NCBI GenBank assembly: GCA_036571765.1
Contig: BROE01000018.1
Coordinates: 15,350,375 to 15,414,374, forward strand
Source of the DNA: Plecoglossus altivelis
Lineage: Eukaryota > Chordata > Actinopteri > Osmeriformes > Plecoglossidae
Length of the DNA: 64,000 bases
Reading direction: 5' to 3'
This document shows positions 20,576-33,100 of this stretch, piece by piece; position 1 is the first letter of the stretch; each line of letters starts with the position of its first letter. The notes under the pieces are model-generated. The model saw only the letters and a list, made by a program, of their open reading frames with translations. It made no database searches and had not been told where the DNA came from. The position numbers and the translations under genes are program-made.

Positions 20576-21640
20576 TTTGTCTGTTTCACACAGTTTATTT
20601 AACAATATGGTATATAAGTACGAAATGGGTCATTTAACCAGTTTTGTACAGTGATTTCTTTTCATTTCTTTTCTGCATATTTACAGTACTGTCCACCTGC
20701 ATGATTTACATTAGAGAACAGCTCACCCTCAATTCAAGTTTAATGCGAGAGGAAATAGGATGCACAGAACTCTCCGGACACAAGCCAGCAGTCTAACAGG
20801 AAAACCCCAGCATTCAGAGAGAACTTCTTCATGAGAAATACTTTAGATTGAAGGAGAAAGAAAAGCGATAAATCTTTCAACATCTGCGAGACCGAAACGC
20901 GGCCTCCAAAGCCCGTAAACGTAACATTCCGGCACCTGTGAATGGACAAGCTTTGCGTGCGGGTCTCGACGGACCAGCACGTATGTATGTTTGGGTTGTG
21001 CGAAAGCTACTAGCTCTATACATATATCATTATCACCCATAGACCCCGCAAAAAATAGGAAAGGTCTCTTTCCCGAAGGCATGTCCATTGCAAATATGGT
21101 ATATTAGAATAAATTAGCCAGGAATGGAGAGGGAGCGAGAGGCGAAATCTGGCAAAAAGTTACCAGACAAATTATTGTACAGTCTTTTCAACAACAACAC
21201 AAAAAAAACTATCAATTTTTTTGCAAAGGTACAAGGTACAAAAAAAAATCTGAATAATAAAATGAAACTTTTTTTTTTGTTTGTTTTGTTTTGAGAAGGT
21301 TCATAAAAAAAGGTCCATACCAGAGCATAATGAAAGAAAAACGAATGAAAAACAAAATAGACCAGGACCGAATTCTTTCATGGCTGGTCTGAACCAAAAA
21401 ATATATTCTTTGTGTCTTAATTATCCTCTTTAAACAGCAATTATTTCAGTCCTTCCAGGTGATGGAGGAAATAGCAGTCCCTTGGTATAAGGGAAACGTT
21501 CACAGTCCATAGGCCTCATTAGACGCATTTCTTTGTATTTTTAAACTTTAAATTTTTTTTCTTATTTTTTTTTTACACCAGTCAGTATAAAAGCTATCAG
21601 TGAAAACACAGAACAAGGCATTTCATCACGTGGTGAAATG
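20576..21640 (-). other. crebbp: CREBBP 3' UTR (probable)
   Basis: AT-rich sequence directly after the CREBBP stop with poly-T/A runs and no other gene; ends near the AATAAA at 20594-20599. Confidence 0.6.
20594..20599 (-). terminator. Candidate CREBBP poly(A) signal
   Basis: AATAAA on the minus strand about 1.04 kb after the CREBBP stop, in AT-rich sequence typical of a 3' UTR. Inferred. Confidence 0.5.
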
Positions 21641-23127
21641 CTACAATCCTTCAACAAACTTCTCTAGTGTGTCTCCTGTGGTGTCTCCCCCCATATTCAT
21701 GTCCCTGCTCAGCCCTCCCCGGCTCGGCGTGTTAAGCTGCGGCAACATGGCGCTCTGCTCCGGACCTCCAAGGTGGGCCTGCTCCATGGAGCCTGGCATG
21801 GGCCCGGCCAGACCGGGGTGGGGCGAGCCGGCGTGGAGGGCTCCGTGCTGTGGCGAGGGCTGGGGCTGGATGCGGGGCGAGGGGCTGGAATGCGGAGGTG
21901 GTTGCGAGGGAGGACAGGGCGACGGCACCGGGGCTGGAGAGCGCACCTGGTTACCCAGGACGCTGCCCATGCCCTGGCCGGGGAGATGAGCTCCTCCCTG
22001 GGGCTGGCCCTGGAGCATGTGGGGCTGAGGGCTCATGGAGTTGGCCTGGGCTGGAGAGCCCATCTGCTGCTTCAGCAGCTGCTGCTGCTGCTGGAGCATA
22101 CGTTGCTGCAGCAGGTTCTGACTGTCCATGCCCATACCTGGCTGGCCCATCTGGGGCATCTGGCCCATGGGGCCTCCGTTCCCCTGCATCGCCATCTGCT
22201 GCTGCTGCTGCTGCTGTTGCATGCGGAGCTGGGTGTAGCTGGCTCCTCCCTGCTGCTGGGGGAACTGGCCTGGGGGCATGCCTCCTTGCTGCTGCTGCTG
22301 CTGCTGCTGCGCCTGCTGCATCTGCTGCATGCGCAGCTGCATCCTGCGATACAGCTGAGGGTTGCCGTTGTGAGCGGCGTTCATCAGCTGGCCCTGGGGC
22401 CCCATGGGGGCCATGCCCTGGGGCCCCGGCTGCTGCGGAGCCTGCTGCTGCTGAGGGGGCATGCCCGGCCTCTGGACCCCCACACCTGGCTGCATGGCTG
22501 CCATGGCCTGCATGCCTGGCTGAGGCCCCAGCATGGCCTGGGGGTTCTGTTGCTGCGGGCTCTGGGGTTGGGGCTGGCTAGCCTGGTACTTGGCTGTCCT
22601 CTGCTTGATGAAGGCGGCCATGAGGTGGGGGTTGGATTTGAGGATGTTAAGGACTTGCTGTTGTTGCTGGGGCGAGCTGGGTGACTTGAGGGTCCGCAGG
22701 AGGTCCTGGAGGGCGTTGGGCGCGATGTTGCCCGGCATGCGAGGCATGCCCTGCTGCTGGGGCCCCGGCTGGGAGGGCCCCTGCGGGGGCATGGCCCCGG
22801 GCATCTGGAGGCACTGCTGCTGGGGTGGAGGGGGCTGCTGCATCATGGGCCTCTGCATGAGCTGGGCCTGCTGGGAGGTGGGGCCCCCCTGTACCTGCTG
22901 GGGCACCATGGGGCCCTGTTGGGAGGGGACCTGGGGGCCTCCCGGGAGGGGGTTCTGCATCCCCGGCCCCCACTGACCCTGCTGCATGGCCTGCATCACC
23001 TGGGGTCCCCGGGGGCCCCCCATCATCTGCATCTGGCCAGGCATGGGCCCCACCATTCGGGGATGGTTCATGGGGACCCCGTTCATGGTGTAGTTCTGCT
23101 GTTGCTGCTGCTGTTGTTGCTGCTGCT

Positions 23128-23160
<33 letters not shown>

Positions 23161-24190
23161 TAGCCTTAGCCACCATCTCGATGTGCATGGCCACCTTGTG
23201 GGCTGCCAGGGGCCCCTGCTGCTGCTGCTGGGGAGGTTGCTGCTGCTGCTGCGAAGGCATGTTGGGCAGCGGTGACTGCTGCTGATGCAGAGGGGAAGAC
23301 TGCGGCCCTGGCTTGCCCTGGGGGACGGGCGTGGGGGGCTGGCTGCTGCGCCCGTTGTTGGGGAAGCCCGGCGCCATGCCGCCTGCATTGGGGGGCCCCG
23401 GGGGCTGGCTGGGCAGGGGCTGAGGGGTCTGGGGGGTGCCGGGCTGCTGGGCCGAGGTGGGGGTGCCGGGGGCGGCTGAGGTAGGTGGCGAGGGCAGGGG
23501 CACCCCTCTGCCTGCCATGGGCAATTTGCGAGCGGTGTGCTGCAACTTACCTCCGGGCCGGACCGGACTGAGTGCAGAGCTCATTCATCTGCGGACATGC
23601 TGGAGAGGCGTGTGGCTGCAGACTATCACCAGTCTGCTGGGTGTGCGACCTCCAGCTTGGTAGCTTTGTATGTTGGAGGCATGGGCAAGGGCATCGGGAG
23701 CCGCTCCGGCTACTTGTGTTCTCCTTGGTCGCAGGGGGCTTGGACTGTAGTTCGATAGCCAGCCAAACTCTCTCGAGCGTGCTCAGCAGAAATCATGGGT
23801 CTGCTTGCACAAGGGCAGCCCACCGTTTGGTCTCTTGCTGGACTTGCAACTCCTTGGTGTGCTGCCACCATTGACGCTTCATCTCTTTCTTGCGGAACTG
23901 GACGCGTGGGACTCACACCGTAACTCTCGTTGTGGCGTTGCGACACCTGGCAGCGTGGACCACGAGGAGCTTGATTTCTCTTAAGTCGCTGCTCCCAGCT
24001 CGAAGGCGCTCCGACTTTTGCTCTCCTGGGTCAGGACTTGTCGATCGCCTCGTCCGCCCTGCGCTGATTGGCTGTCGTCGTTTCCAGGGCCGCGCCTCGC
24101 CCGACGGGTTCGACCATCTGGAATGGCTCGGTGGCCCTAGTGGACGTTGTAGCAGAGGGGTTGTTGTCACGATGTGGAGGTTCTGACACA
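21641..24190 (-). CDS. crebbp: CREBBP last exon (ZZ end, TAZ2, polyQ, NCBD, stop)
   Basis: From 23530 to 21641 the reading is clean: [16 protein letters not shown], a 20-plus residue Gln run, NCBD ([20 protein letters not shown] and [13 protein letters not shown] near 22580-22720), further Gln tracts, [20 protein letters not shown], and the stop at 21641. From 23530 to 24190 TAZ2 is recognisable by nucleotide order (LVHA..CRNA near 23930, then the AAGCG and CAGCACACCAAGG segment near 23850) but broken by many indels. Confidence 0.93.
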
Positions 24191-27100
24191 ATTCACGACT
24201 CTCTCGTGAGGGCGGCGCAGGGTGGGGGATCTAGCGGTGTCTTAAAAGAGTGGTTGTCGGAGGCCACAGGAAGATGTGACAAGCAGCTGCCTGTGTGTGC
24301 CAACAAGTCAGTGGCTGCTAGCTGTCTCTGTGTTACAATCATGTCTTATGAGGTTGATGGTAGGTGGTGATGTGTGTGTGTGTGTGTGGTGGGTTGGTCG
24401 TGATGGTGGGAGCAACTTTGAACAGCGCACAGTGTTTGCTCCCCTCATGCCACCAATCCCTCCCTCATCCATACTCCCTCCCTCATCCATACTCCCCTGC
24501 CTGACTATCCATCTCCCCTTTCCACGAACGACATCCCTATCATCCAATTTGACTACCCTCCCTCATCCATAACTCCTTCATTCTCATCCGCTGTATCTGG
24601 CTTCTCTCGTCCTCATCCATTCCTCTCGCACCGCCGCCCAGTTCCTTTACATTTGGCCCCATACTCCCTCCCTCCTCCTCATCCCAATACTCCCCCGCTC
24701 CATTCCATCACTGCCATCATCCCATACTACTTCTATGTCCCTTCGGAAACCTCCTGGAGCGCTACGCCTCTATCCTCCCGTCACTCTTATGGGCGTATCA
24801 TCAAGTCCATTCGCACTCCAGGCCTTCAAGAATAGTAGTTGTCCATCACCCATTGCGGCTAATGCTCCCGATTGGCAGCACTCTTCTCCATAGTTTACTC
24901 AACCTTAATCCCCTCCCCTACAGATCGGGTACTCAAATATTGTACTCTCTAAAGCCTGTCCTTCCCACATTTCCGCGTATCTTCTATACTCTGCCCCACT
25001 CGCTTCATCCCACAACATAATAAGTGCCGCTTCCCTGCTGCAATATCCCATCTACTTTCCCTCTGTCCTCCGCTCAGTCCAACATCTGCACGGGTCTTTT
25101 CTCTGTTTGTCTCTCTCTTCCTCTCCTACCCCATCTCTTGGCCCTTGCCTATCACATACACACACACTAACTCCCGTCCATTACCACCACATCCCTCGAA
25201 CTCCAATTGCACTAAGCTTTCTCCACCTCATTCCACCAACCTTATCACACACTGCCTGGACCCACTTCCCCATTTCCCTACAACTTCCATACAACAACCC
25301 TCGCCTCCCTCATCCACGGACACTATAAGTCGTCCTTCATCACAAGTACTCCCTCACGTCCATAGCTCGCTATTCCAGTACTCGCCTCATTCCATTTACA
25401 TCCGGCTTGCGAGTCGCATACTCGCTCCCTCCCTTCCCTCCCTCCGCCCTCCCTCGCGTCTTACATCCCTCACTCTTCCCTCCCTCCCTCACCACCACCA
25501 TCCCTCACGTCCCTCTCCTTATCATACTCACTCCCTCATCCCTTACTCCCTCATCCGTAACTCCCTCCCTCTCCGTCATCCCGGCTTACTCCCTCGCTCC
25601 GCTCAGTGCTCAAGCCTCCCTGCCTCGTCCCCCTCTAGCGCGCTCGCGTGACAGATCTGCAGTGCCAGCGTGTCTCGGCAGATAGGTGTTCTGCACTCGC
25701 TGCAGTGTACTACGAAAGCGGGTCCGGGCCCCCTGGTTGTGGCAGGCTCCACCAGCATGCACATATGAGCTCCAACTGTGCAGCGGCGCAGGGATGTCTG
25801 AACTCCAGTGCCGTGCCCGACTGCCAGCGTCAGGCGAATGCGATCACGCCCGTCTATCTACGCTCTCCTCATCATGCGGTCCGGTCCATGGATGTTGGGC
25901 GGCAAGAGACGTGACGCTGGGTAGGCTCCTGCGTTTTGACTCAGTGGATGACAAAGAACACCTGGGGGAGGAGAGGGGGAGGCAGAAGGCGGCGGACTGG
26001 CATAAAAAGCGCGAAAGGATAGCAGGTGGGCATGTAGGGCAGTGAAGGGTAGTTGAGGGGGGATATGTTGCTCACTCGTCCTTCGGGAGCTAGGCAAAGA
26101 GGGCGAGGAGAGGTTGAGTAAAATAATCGGCGGAAGAAGAAGATGGAATCAAAGTCAAACACCTTGCTTGGTGAAATGAGGTAAGGTGGTGTTGTATCGT
26201 GGTCATGGGTCGCCAAGACATGTGGGTTATTGCAGCTCTCAAATCCTTGCGCTCCTCCCCACACACCACCCTTCCCTCCTCCTTCTCCCCTCCCTGCCCC
26301 GCCCCTCGTCCCAACAGCTGCCCTGCACCACAGCCCCACCTCCGTGTGCTTCTCCCAGATCATGGTGGCATACAGCTTCTGGGACAGGTCGTTGGCTACG
26401 TTGGGCATCCCCGGCTTCTTCTTACTGGCTCGGCTCACGCTGCTCTTGTTCTTATTGGTCTTCTTGTTGTTCTTCTTCTTGGCGTTCTTGCTGTCAGCCT
26501 GGGCTCCCTGGGGGGGGGAAGGCCTGACTGTTTAGCGTCCCAGGGCTACTTATGCTAGCTGTGCTAACAGGGGACTCAGCAAGCCATAGGTAACACAAGA
26601 CATCACCGCCACATACGTTTGTGAGACATCTAAACAAGTACTTTATGTAGTCCTATTATTTAAAATTGATTAAACTATGTATCAATACATTGTTTACCAT
26701 AGGTTAAATACGCACACACACAACACACATCTACACTCACCAGCGACCACACACACACACACACACACTTCCTCTTGCTCCCGTCCACCCGTGCCAGACT
26801 AGTCCCTCCCTCGCCCCCATCGTGCGTCCCTCCTCACCTCTTAGGGTGTCGCCAGTGAGGCGTGTGTGCCTACCTTCGCTTCCATTGCTCTGCTCCTCGC
26901 GTCGCCCCGCTGTCTCAAGCTCCTTGATTGCTCCTCCTCCAGTCACGGCTTGGGCCAGAGTCCTCATGATATCTGATCCCCTTCGAAGTACGGTCAGCCT
27001 CGTGTGGCGCTGTGATGATGCGGCATCCGTCTGCCTGCTTGGAAGATGGTTCCTGCACGCGCACAACTGCAAGCACAGCTACGCTACGCACGACGCACAC

Positions 27101-30100
27101 GCACAATAACACACACACACAGCGCACCACCCCTCAATGATTTATTTACAAACACTTTTTTTTGTGCTCAACAGCAACAGTCAATAATGAAAAGAAAGGT
27201 GGGGGAGGGAGGGAGGAATAATACTCATAAATTGAGCCCAGGCTTGGATGTTACAACCCACGTCGTGCTCCCCCACCTCCTCCACCCCTCTACTCTCTCC
27301 TCCCACTCCCCACTCCTACTCACGCGGCAGCCGCTCTCGGGCCCCCTTCCCCCCTCACTTCCTCCCAGGCCAGCCATAGTTGGATGCCCCTCCCCCCTCA
27401 GCTCCCTCCCAGCCATGGCCTGTTGGTGGCGTCCCGTCTCTGACCTCCCCCTCACCTTGTAGTCGTGCAGGATCCTCTCAGCGAAAGCCTTGTCCAGCAT
27501 CTTCTTGTACCACTCCTGCAGTCGTTTGGGTCTTTGGGGACATTTTCTGGTACAGGTGCCTGCACGTGTGCAGTTGTGGATAGATGCAGTTCCTCCCCCC
27601 TCGCGGGGGACAACGCCCAATGTGTACCCATCACTTACCCTGGGGAGGGGAGGGGCTGTGGGTTGTAACGTGGGCGGTCATGTCACCTGCGGTTTGACTA
27701 TTTTTTAATTGCGATTGCATGTTCGCTCTCATAAGATGTCAGTAAGAAGGCTGCACGTGTTCCATAATGTGAGTGGGCGTGGGCATGGCTTTGTGGGGCG
27801 TAGGCTCTGAACACCTACCCCAGTTTCTTGACGTACTCCAGGTAGCCAATCAGGATCTCGTGGTAGACAGCCGTCCTCAACCCACGGGGTTGTGAAAGAA
27901 GTGTGATGACGTCCAGGTACGATTATGCTAGCACCCCGCCTGCTAGGGGCATTTGTTCGGGTGCCTGTGGTGTGGGATTAGTTGGTATACGTTCTCGAGG
28001 GGGGAGATGATGAAGGTCTAGGAGAGCCTGTAGCAGAAGCGTAGAGGCTAGAAAGTCAGGGTTCTCGATCTCAAAAAGAACCAGTTCTTTTACTACCAAG
28101 ATCGAATAAGAAGAGGCTACTTATCTGAATCGTGCGTGTTCGTACCCCAGTGTGTGTGGTGGCGTCCCGGTAATACCAGTCTCCCGTAGCTCGCCCATCA
28201 GCCTGAGGGGCGCAGGGATTGGTCAGGGGCAGCGTCTGGAGGGCGCAGCGTACTGAGTGGGGCAGGTCCTTGAGCGGGGGCACGTCTGGTGAGGGGGGGC
28301 CAGGAACTGAGGGGGGCAGAGAGATACTGGTAACAGGGCAGGTCTGAGAGTGGTGGAAGCAGGTCTGAATGGGACAGGACGAGGGGGCAGGTCTAGCGGG
28401 CAGGCTCCCTGAGGGGGGCAGGGTCTGAGTGGGGGCCAGCCTGGCGTACATGGCAGGTTCTTGCGGGCGCGAGGGGGCGACGTCTGTTAGGAGGCGGCAG
28501 GGTAGTGTCCAGGAGAGTAGCGATCGCGTCTGAGGGGGGCAAGTGTCTGGACGGGGAAGAAGGTCCTGAGGGGCGGCAAGGCCTACTTCGGACGCATGGG
28601 TCAGGTTCTCGGAAATGGCAGCAGGCATCTGAGGGTGGAGCAGCAGCTCCTTGAGGGGGCAGCAGGTCTGAGGGGGGCAGGCCTGGTAAGGGGCAGGTCT
28701 GAGGGTTGCAGCAGGTCTGAGGGGGGCAGCAGGTCTGAGGGTTGCAGCAGGTCTGAGGGGGGCAGCAGGTCTGAGGGGGGCAGCAGGTCTGAGGGGGGCA
28801 GCAGGTCTGAGGGGGGCAGCAGGTCTGAGGGGGGCAGCAGGTCTGAGGGGGGCAGCAGGTCTGAGGGGGGCAGCAGGTCTGAGGGGGGCAGCAGGTCTGA
28901 GGGGGGCAGCAGGTCTGAGGGGGGCAGCAGGTCTGAGGGGGGCAGCAGGTCTGAGGGTTGCAGCAGGTCTGAGGGGGGCAGCAGGTCTGAGGGGAGTACC
29001 TGGTGTTGGGGAAGGGGCACTCGGAGCCGTACTCCTGGACGTGCATGCCAAAGAAGCACACATCCACGCCATCAATCTCCTCAAAGGCAAAAAGTGCTTT
29101 GGTTCTGTAGGGGAAGGACTCCATCATCTCACCAGAGTCCACAAACCTGGGGGAGGAACAGCCGTTTATGCACCAGTTCAAAAAACAAAACAATAATTAT
29201 ATATACACACACATATATATATAAATTGAAAAGTCTAAACAAACAAAAAATGCTAGCCCTTATATACTGCAACAGAAATACAGAAGACAACATTTTTTAC
29301 ACTTAATAAAATTAACAAAATTAAATCAAGTACAAAAATTTAAATAGTAAGAATATATATTTCCATGGTACTGTGGACCAACAGACCCCCATCATGCGTC
29401 TCCTCCAGGTGCACTTACCTGGCCCTCATGCCTGGCTTCACCTCCACCGTCTTGTCAGAGCTGGCCACCACCCGCACAAACACCTCCCCCGCCTCCGGGT
29501 GGTTCTGCCTCTTCAGGTACTTGTTCACCCGATCCTCGATGTACATGCCCAGCCGTGTGGTCTGTAACCCTGGGGGGAGGGAGGGAGGGGGCGCACACAC
29601 ACACACGCACACAGGGGCGGACACACACACACACGCACACAGGGGCGGACACACACACACACACGCACGGAACAAGGATTAGAATGATCCTCGCTATGTT
29701 TGGTTCAGGAGTCTCATCTCACAGAGGAAAGGGGGGTATCTAACTGTGTCTTACTCTTGGCTGCAAACTTGTTCTCCTTTCTCGTCTTGCCAGACTTCTT
29801 CAGGCAGTTATCGCAGATGAAGCTGGTGAGAGGAGAAGTGAGAGAGGCGAGGGGACAACCGTCAATACCCTTTAAGCTCGCACCTCTTTTAAACGCACAT
29901 CCAAGTCCGCTCAATGAAGGATCGCAAGACTGACGAGGAGGATGAGGAAGAGAGAGAGGGAGAGACAGAGAGAGGGAGGAGAGACAGAGAGAGGGAGGAG
30001 AGACAGAGAGAGGGAGGAGAGACAGAGAGAGGGAGGAGAGACGGAGAGAGGGAGGAGAGACAGAGAGAGGGAGGAGAGACAGAGAGAGGGAGAAGAGACG

Positions 30101-33100
30101 GAGAGAGGGAGGAGAGACGGAGAGAGGGAGAGGGAGGAGAGAGAGAGGGAGGAGAGACAGAGAGAGGGAGGAGAGAGAGAGAGGGGGAGAGAGAAAGAGA
30201 ACGAGGGTGGCACTAACCCCGACGGCCAGATGACATCATAGTGCAGCACGCAGATTTGGTGCATCTTCCTTCCACAGTCCTTACATTCAACAAACCTGGA
30301 GGGGAGAGGAGAGAGACGGAAGGAAGGAGAGAGGAAAGAGATAGAAGGAGGAGAGAGGAGAGGAAGGAGAGAGGGAGGAGAAGAGGGAGAGAGGAAGGAG
30401 AAGAGGGAGAGAGGGAGGCGAAGAGGGAGAGAGAACATCATGGTTAAGAAACCAGGCGCTCATCATCCTGCTCCGCCTCCTCCTCCAGGGCCCCGCCCCC
30501 TCCTCCAGGGCTCCGCCCCCTCCTCCAGGGCTCCGCCCATCCCCATAAGTCTGGCTGACACTCACGGCTCAGGGTCCAACATGTCGTTCTTCTTCTTCTC
30601 AAACTGGTCTTTACAGATCATCCTGGAGACAGAGAAGAACACAGGGACTTAGCACAGCAGAGGACTGTAGGATGAGGCCCACTAGGGGAACAACAGTACC
30701 AGAACTGGGCCTGAACTCTCCATACGCTACTTGAAGTCATTCAAACGCTGAGCACTTGGGGTAGGTTTCGTTTCGTTTCGTTCGTTCGTTCGTTATTCAC
30801 ACACTTGTTATTCAACTGATCATTCGGAGCTGTTTAACTAAACCTGTCATTTATGGAAGCACACGATTTCGTTTTACGTTAGGGTTAGACGGCTGAGGTG
30901 AGGGTAGGCTGTGGATTGGTGTGTGTGTGTGTGTTGTGTGTTCAGTTCTGGGGTTGTTGCAGGGTCGTCCCCAGGGTACACTGTTCCCTGGATTCTCATT
31001 GAAGCACTTCTTCACACGAAGTAGGACCTGTTGGTGACAGACATGCTGGAGGCGTGAGCCTCATGGTAGAGGTGACAGTAGCATGGTAGAGGTGACAGTA
31101 GCATGGTAGAGGTGACAGTAACATGGCAGTAGCATGGTAGAGGTGACAGTAACATGGCAGTAGCATGGTAGAGGTGACAGTAACATGGCAGTAACATGGT
31201 AGAGGTGACAGTAACATGGCAGTAACATGGTAGAGGTGACAGTAACATGGTAGAGGGGACAGTAACATGGTAGAGGTGACAGTAACATGGTAGAGGTGAC
31301 AGTAACATGGTAGAGGTGACAGTAACATGGTAGAGGTGACAGTAACATGGCAGTAACATGGTAGAGGTGACAGTAGCATGGTAGAGGTGACAGTAACATG
31401 GCAGTAACATGGTAGAGGTGACAGTAACATGGTAGAGGGGACAGTAACATGGTAGAGGTGACAGTAACATGGTAGAGGTGACAGTAACATGGTAGAGGTG
31501 ACAGTAACATGGAAGAGGTGACAGTAACATGGTAGAGGTGACAGTAACATGGAAGAGGTGACAGTAACATGGTAGAGGTGACAGTAACATGGAAGAGGTG
31601 ACAGTTGGTAGGGGGTATGGTAGGTGCCAGTAATGGTAGGGTGTATCGTGTAGTGACGCTGGGTTAAGCTGGTGGAGATGGGGTGGTTCTGGAAAAAGCA
31701 GTTGGGGCCGGTCCCTGACGAGTTGTGGGGAGGGAGATGACTGCTGCAGGGGGTGGGTGTGGTGTGCCCACCTGGAACCAGGTGTGTTTACTGGAGGAGT
31801 AACAGTGACTACTGAGTCACGCAGGGACTGTCGTCACTGAACAAACACAGAGACACTTAGGAACGGTTACCACCCGTCATGGCCATCGCAGACTGATGCG
31901 TTTTAAACAAAGTATACAAACATCTTTTCTGCATGTTTTTCTGTGTTGATTAGACGCCACCGACAAACCACACTTGTTAACAAGCCTGAATAAACCCATA
32001 TGTTGGAGCTTTCTAGAGTGAGGGTTGAGGGCTTTGTGGCCCGAGAGGGGGCCAGTGGAGCTGCTATAGGGTGGTGGGGGGGGGGCTGCATGGGCCACTG
32101 TCCTGGCTGTGTGATGGGAGGAAGGGATGAGGGGCGGAGGGGTCCTTTCTAAGCCTTATGGGTTGATCTCAGCTGTTGAGTGCCCGGTTTTGGTTTGTTG
32201 TGGTTCAGTTTGTTTGGTGTGTGTAGGTGGCGTCCCTGGCAGATCCGTGCAGAGCTGTTTGAGTAAGCAGCACAGGGTCTTGGGGGAAACTTCATATGGG
32301 GGTAGGCGGGGACACAGCACACATTCAACGCTAGGATTGGAGTGTTGGCAGTTTGTTGTTGCGTTTTGGTGTTTGTATGGTGACTTGCAGCACCTTCATT
32401 GCCATGAGGTCTCAGCAACGTTTAAAGTCCCCTTCCCTCCACGCCCTATATCCCCTCCCTCCACCCATATCCCCCCGTCCAACCCTATTCCTCTACTTCT
32501 CTTTTATGCTCTCCCTCCACCCTTCCCCCCTCCACCGCCTATCCCCCCCCTCCACCTATCCCCCTCCCCCTCGTATCCCCCCCTCCACCCCTATCCCCCC
32601 CTCCACCCCTATCCCCCCCCTCCACCCTCCCCTCCTTCCTCACCTTCCGCCCGCAGCAGTAGCCCAGGCCCTGCATGACAGGGTCGATCTCCTGCTCAAA
32701 CACCTCAGCCAGCTTGGAGCAGTACTTGTAGACGCGCGACGTCTTGCGGTTGTACAGCCAGGCGTTGTTGAACATGAGCCAGATGTCGTCCACGTACTGC
32801 CAGGGCTCCTGGTACTGGCCCGTGTCCAGCTTCCTCTTGATGGTGGACAGGTCCATGGGGGTCTTCACTATGTCAAAGTAGTCCTGGAGGAGGGGGAGGG
32901 TGGAGGGGATGAATATGGCGAAGGGGAAATGACTCATGTCTATGGATCCAGGAAGGCCACGCATACATCAGCTCTCTGTGTGAATCGGTGTCATGCATGT
33001 CTGGAAGTGTGTGTCGGTGCACATGGGCATCTGTGTGTGTGTAGCTAAGCCTGTGTGTGTGTCTGTGTGTGTGTGTGTGTACAGAAGTGTGTCTCCTCAC

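Noticed and set aside
21773..22684. Plus-strand Leu-rich 303-codon frame
   Set aside because: Shadow of the CREBBP last exon: antisense of CAG repeats reads as Leu or Ala runs.
28071..29306. Long Pro/Cys- or Ser/Gly-rich frames around the 18-base array
   Set aside because: Only the part at 29000-29146 is a real CREBBP exon; the rest is repeat translated in arbitrary frames.
31780..31845. Segment resembling the CREBBP IPRDA..YYSYQ exon
   Set aside because: The match at 32226-32302 is better and in the right place; this one is too weak to claim.
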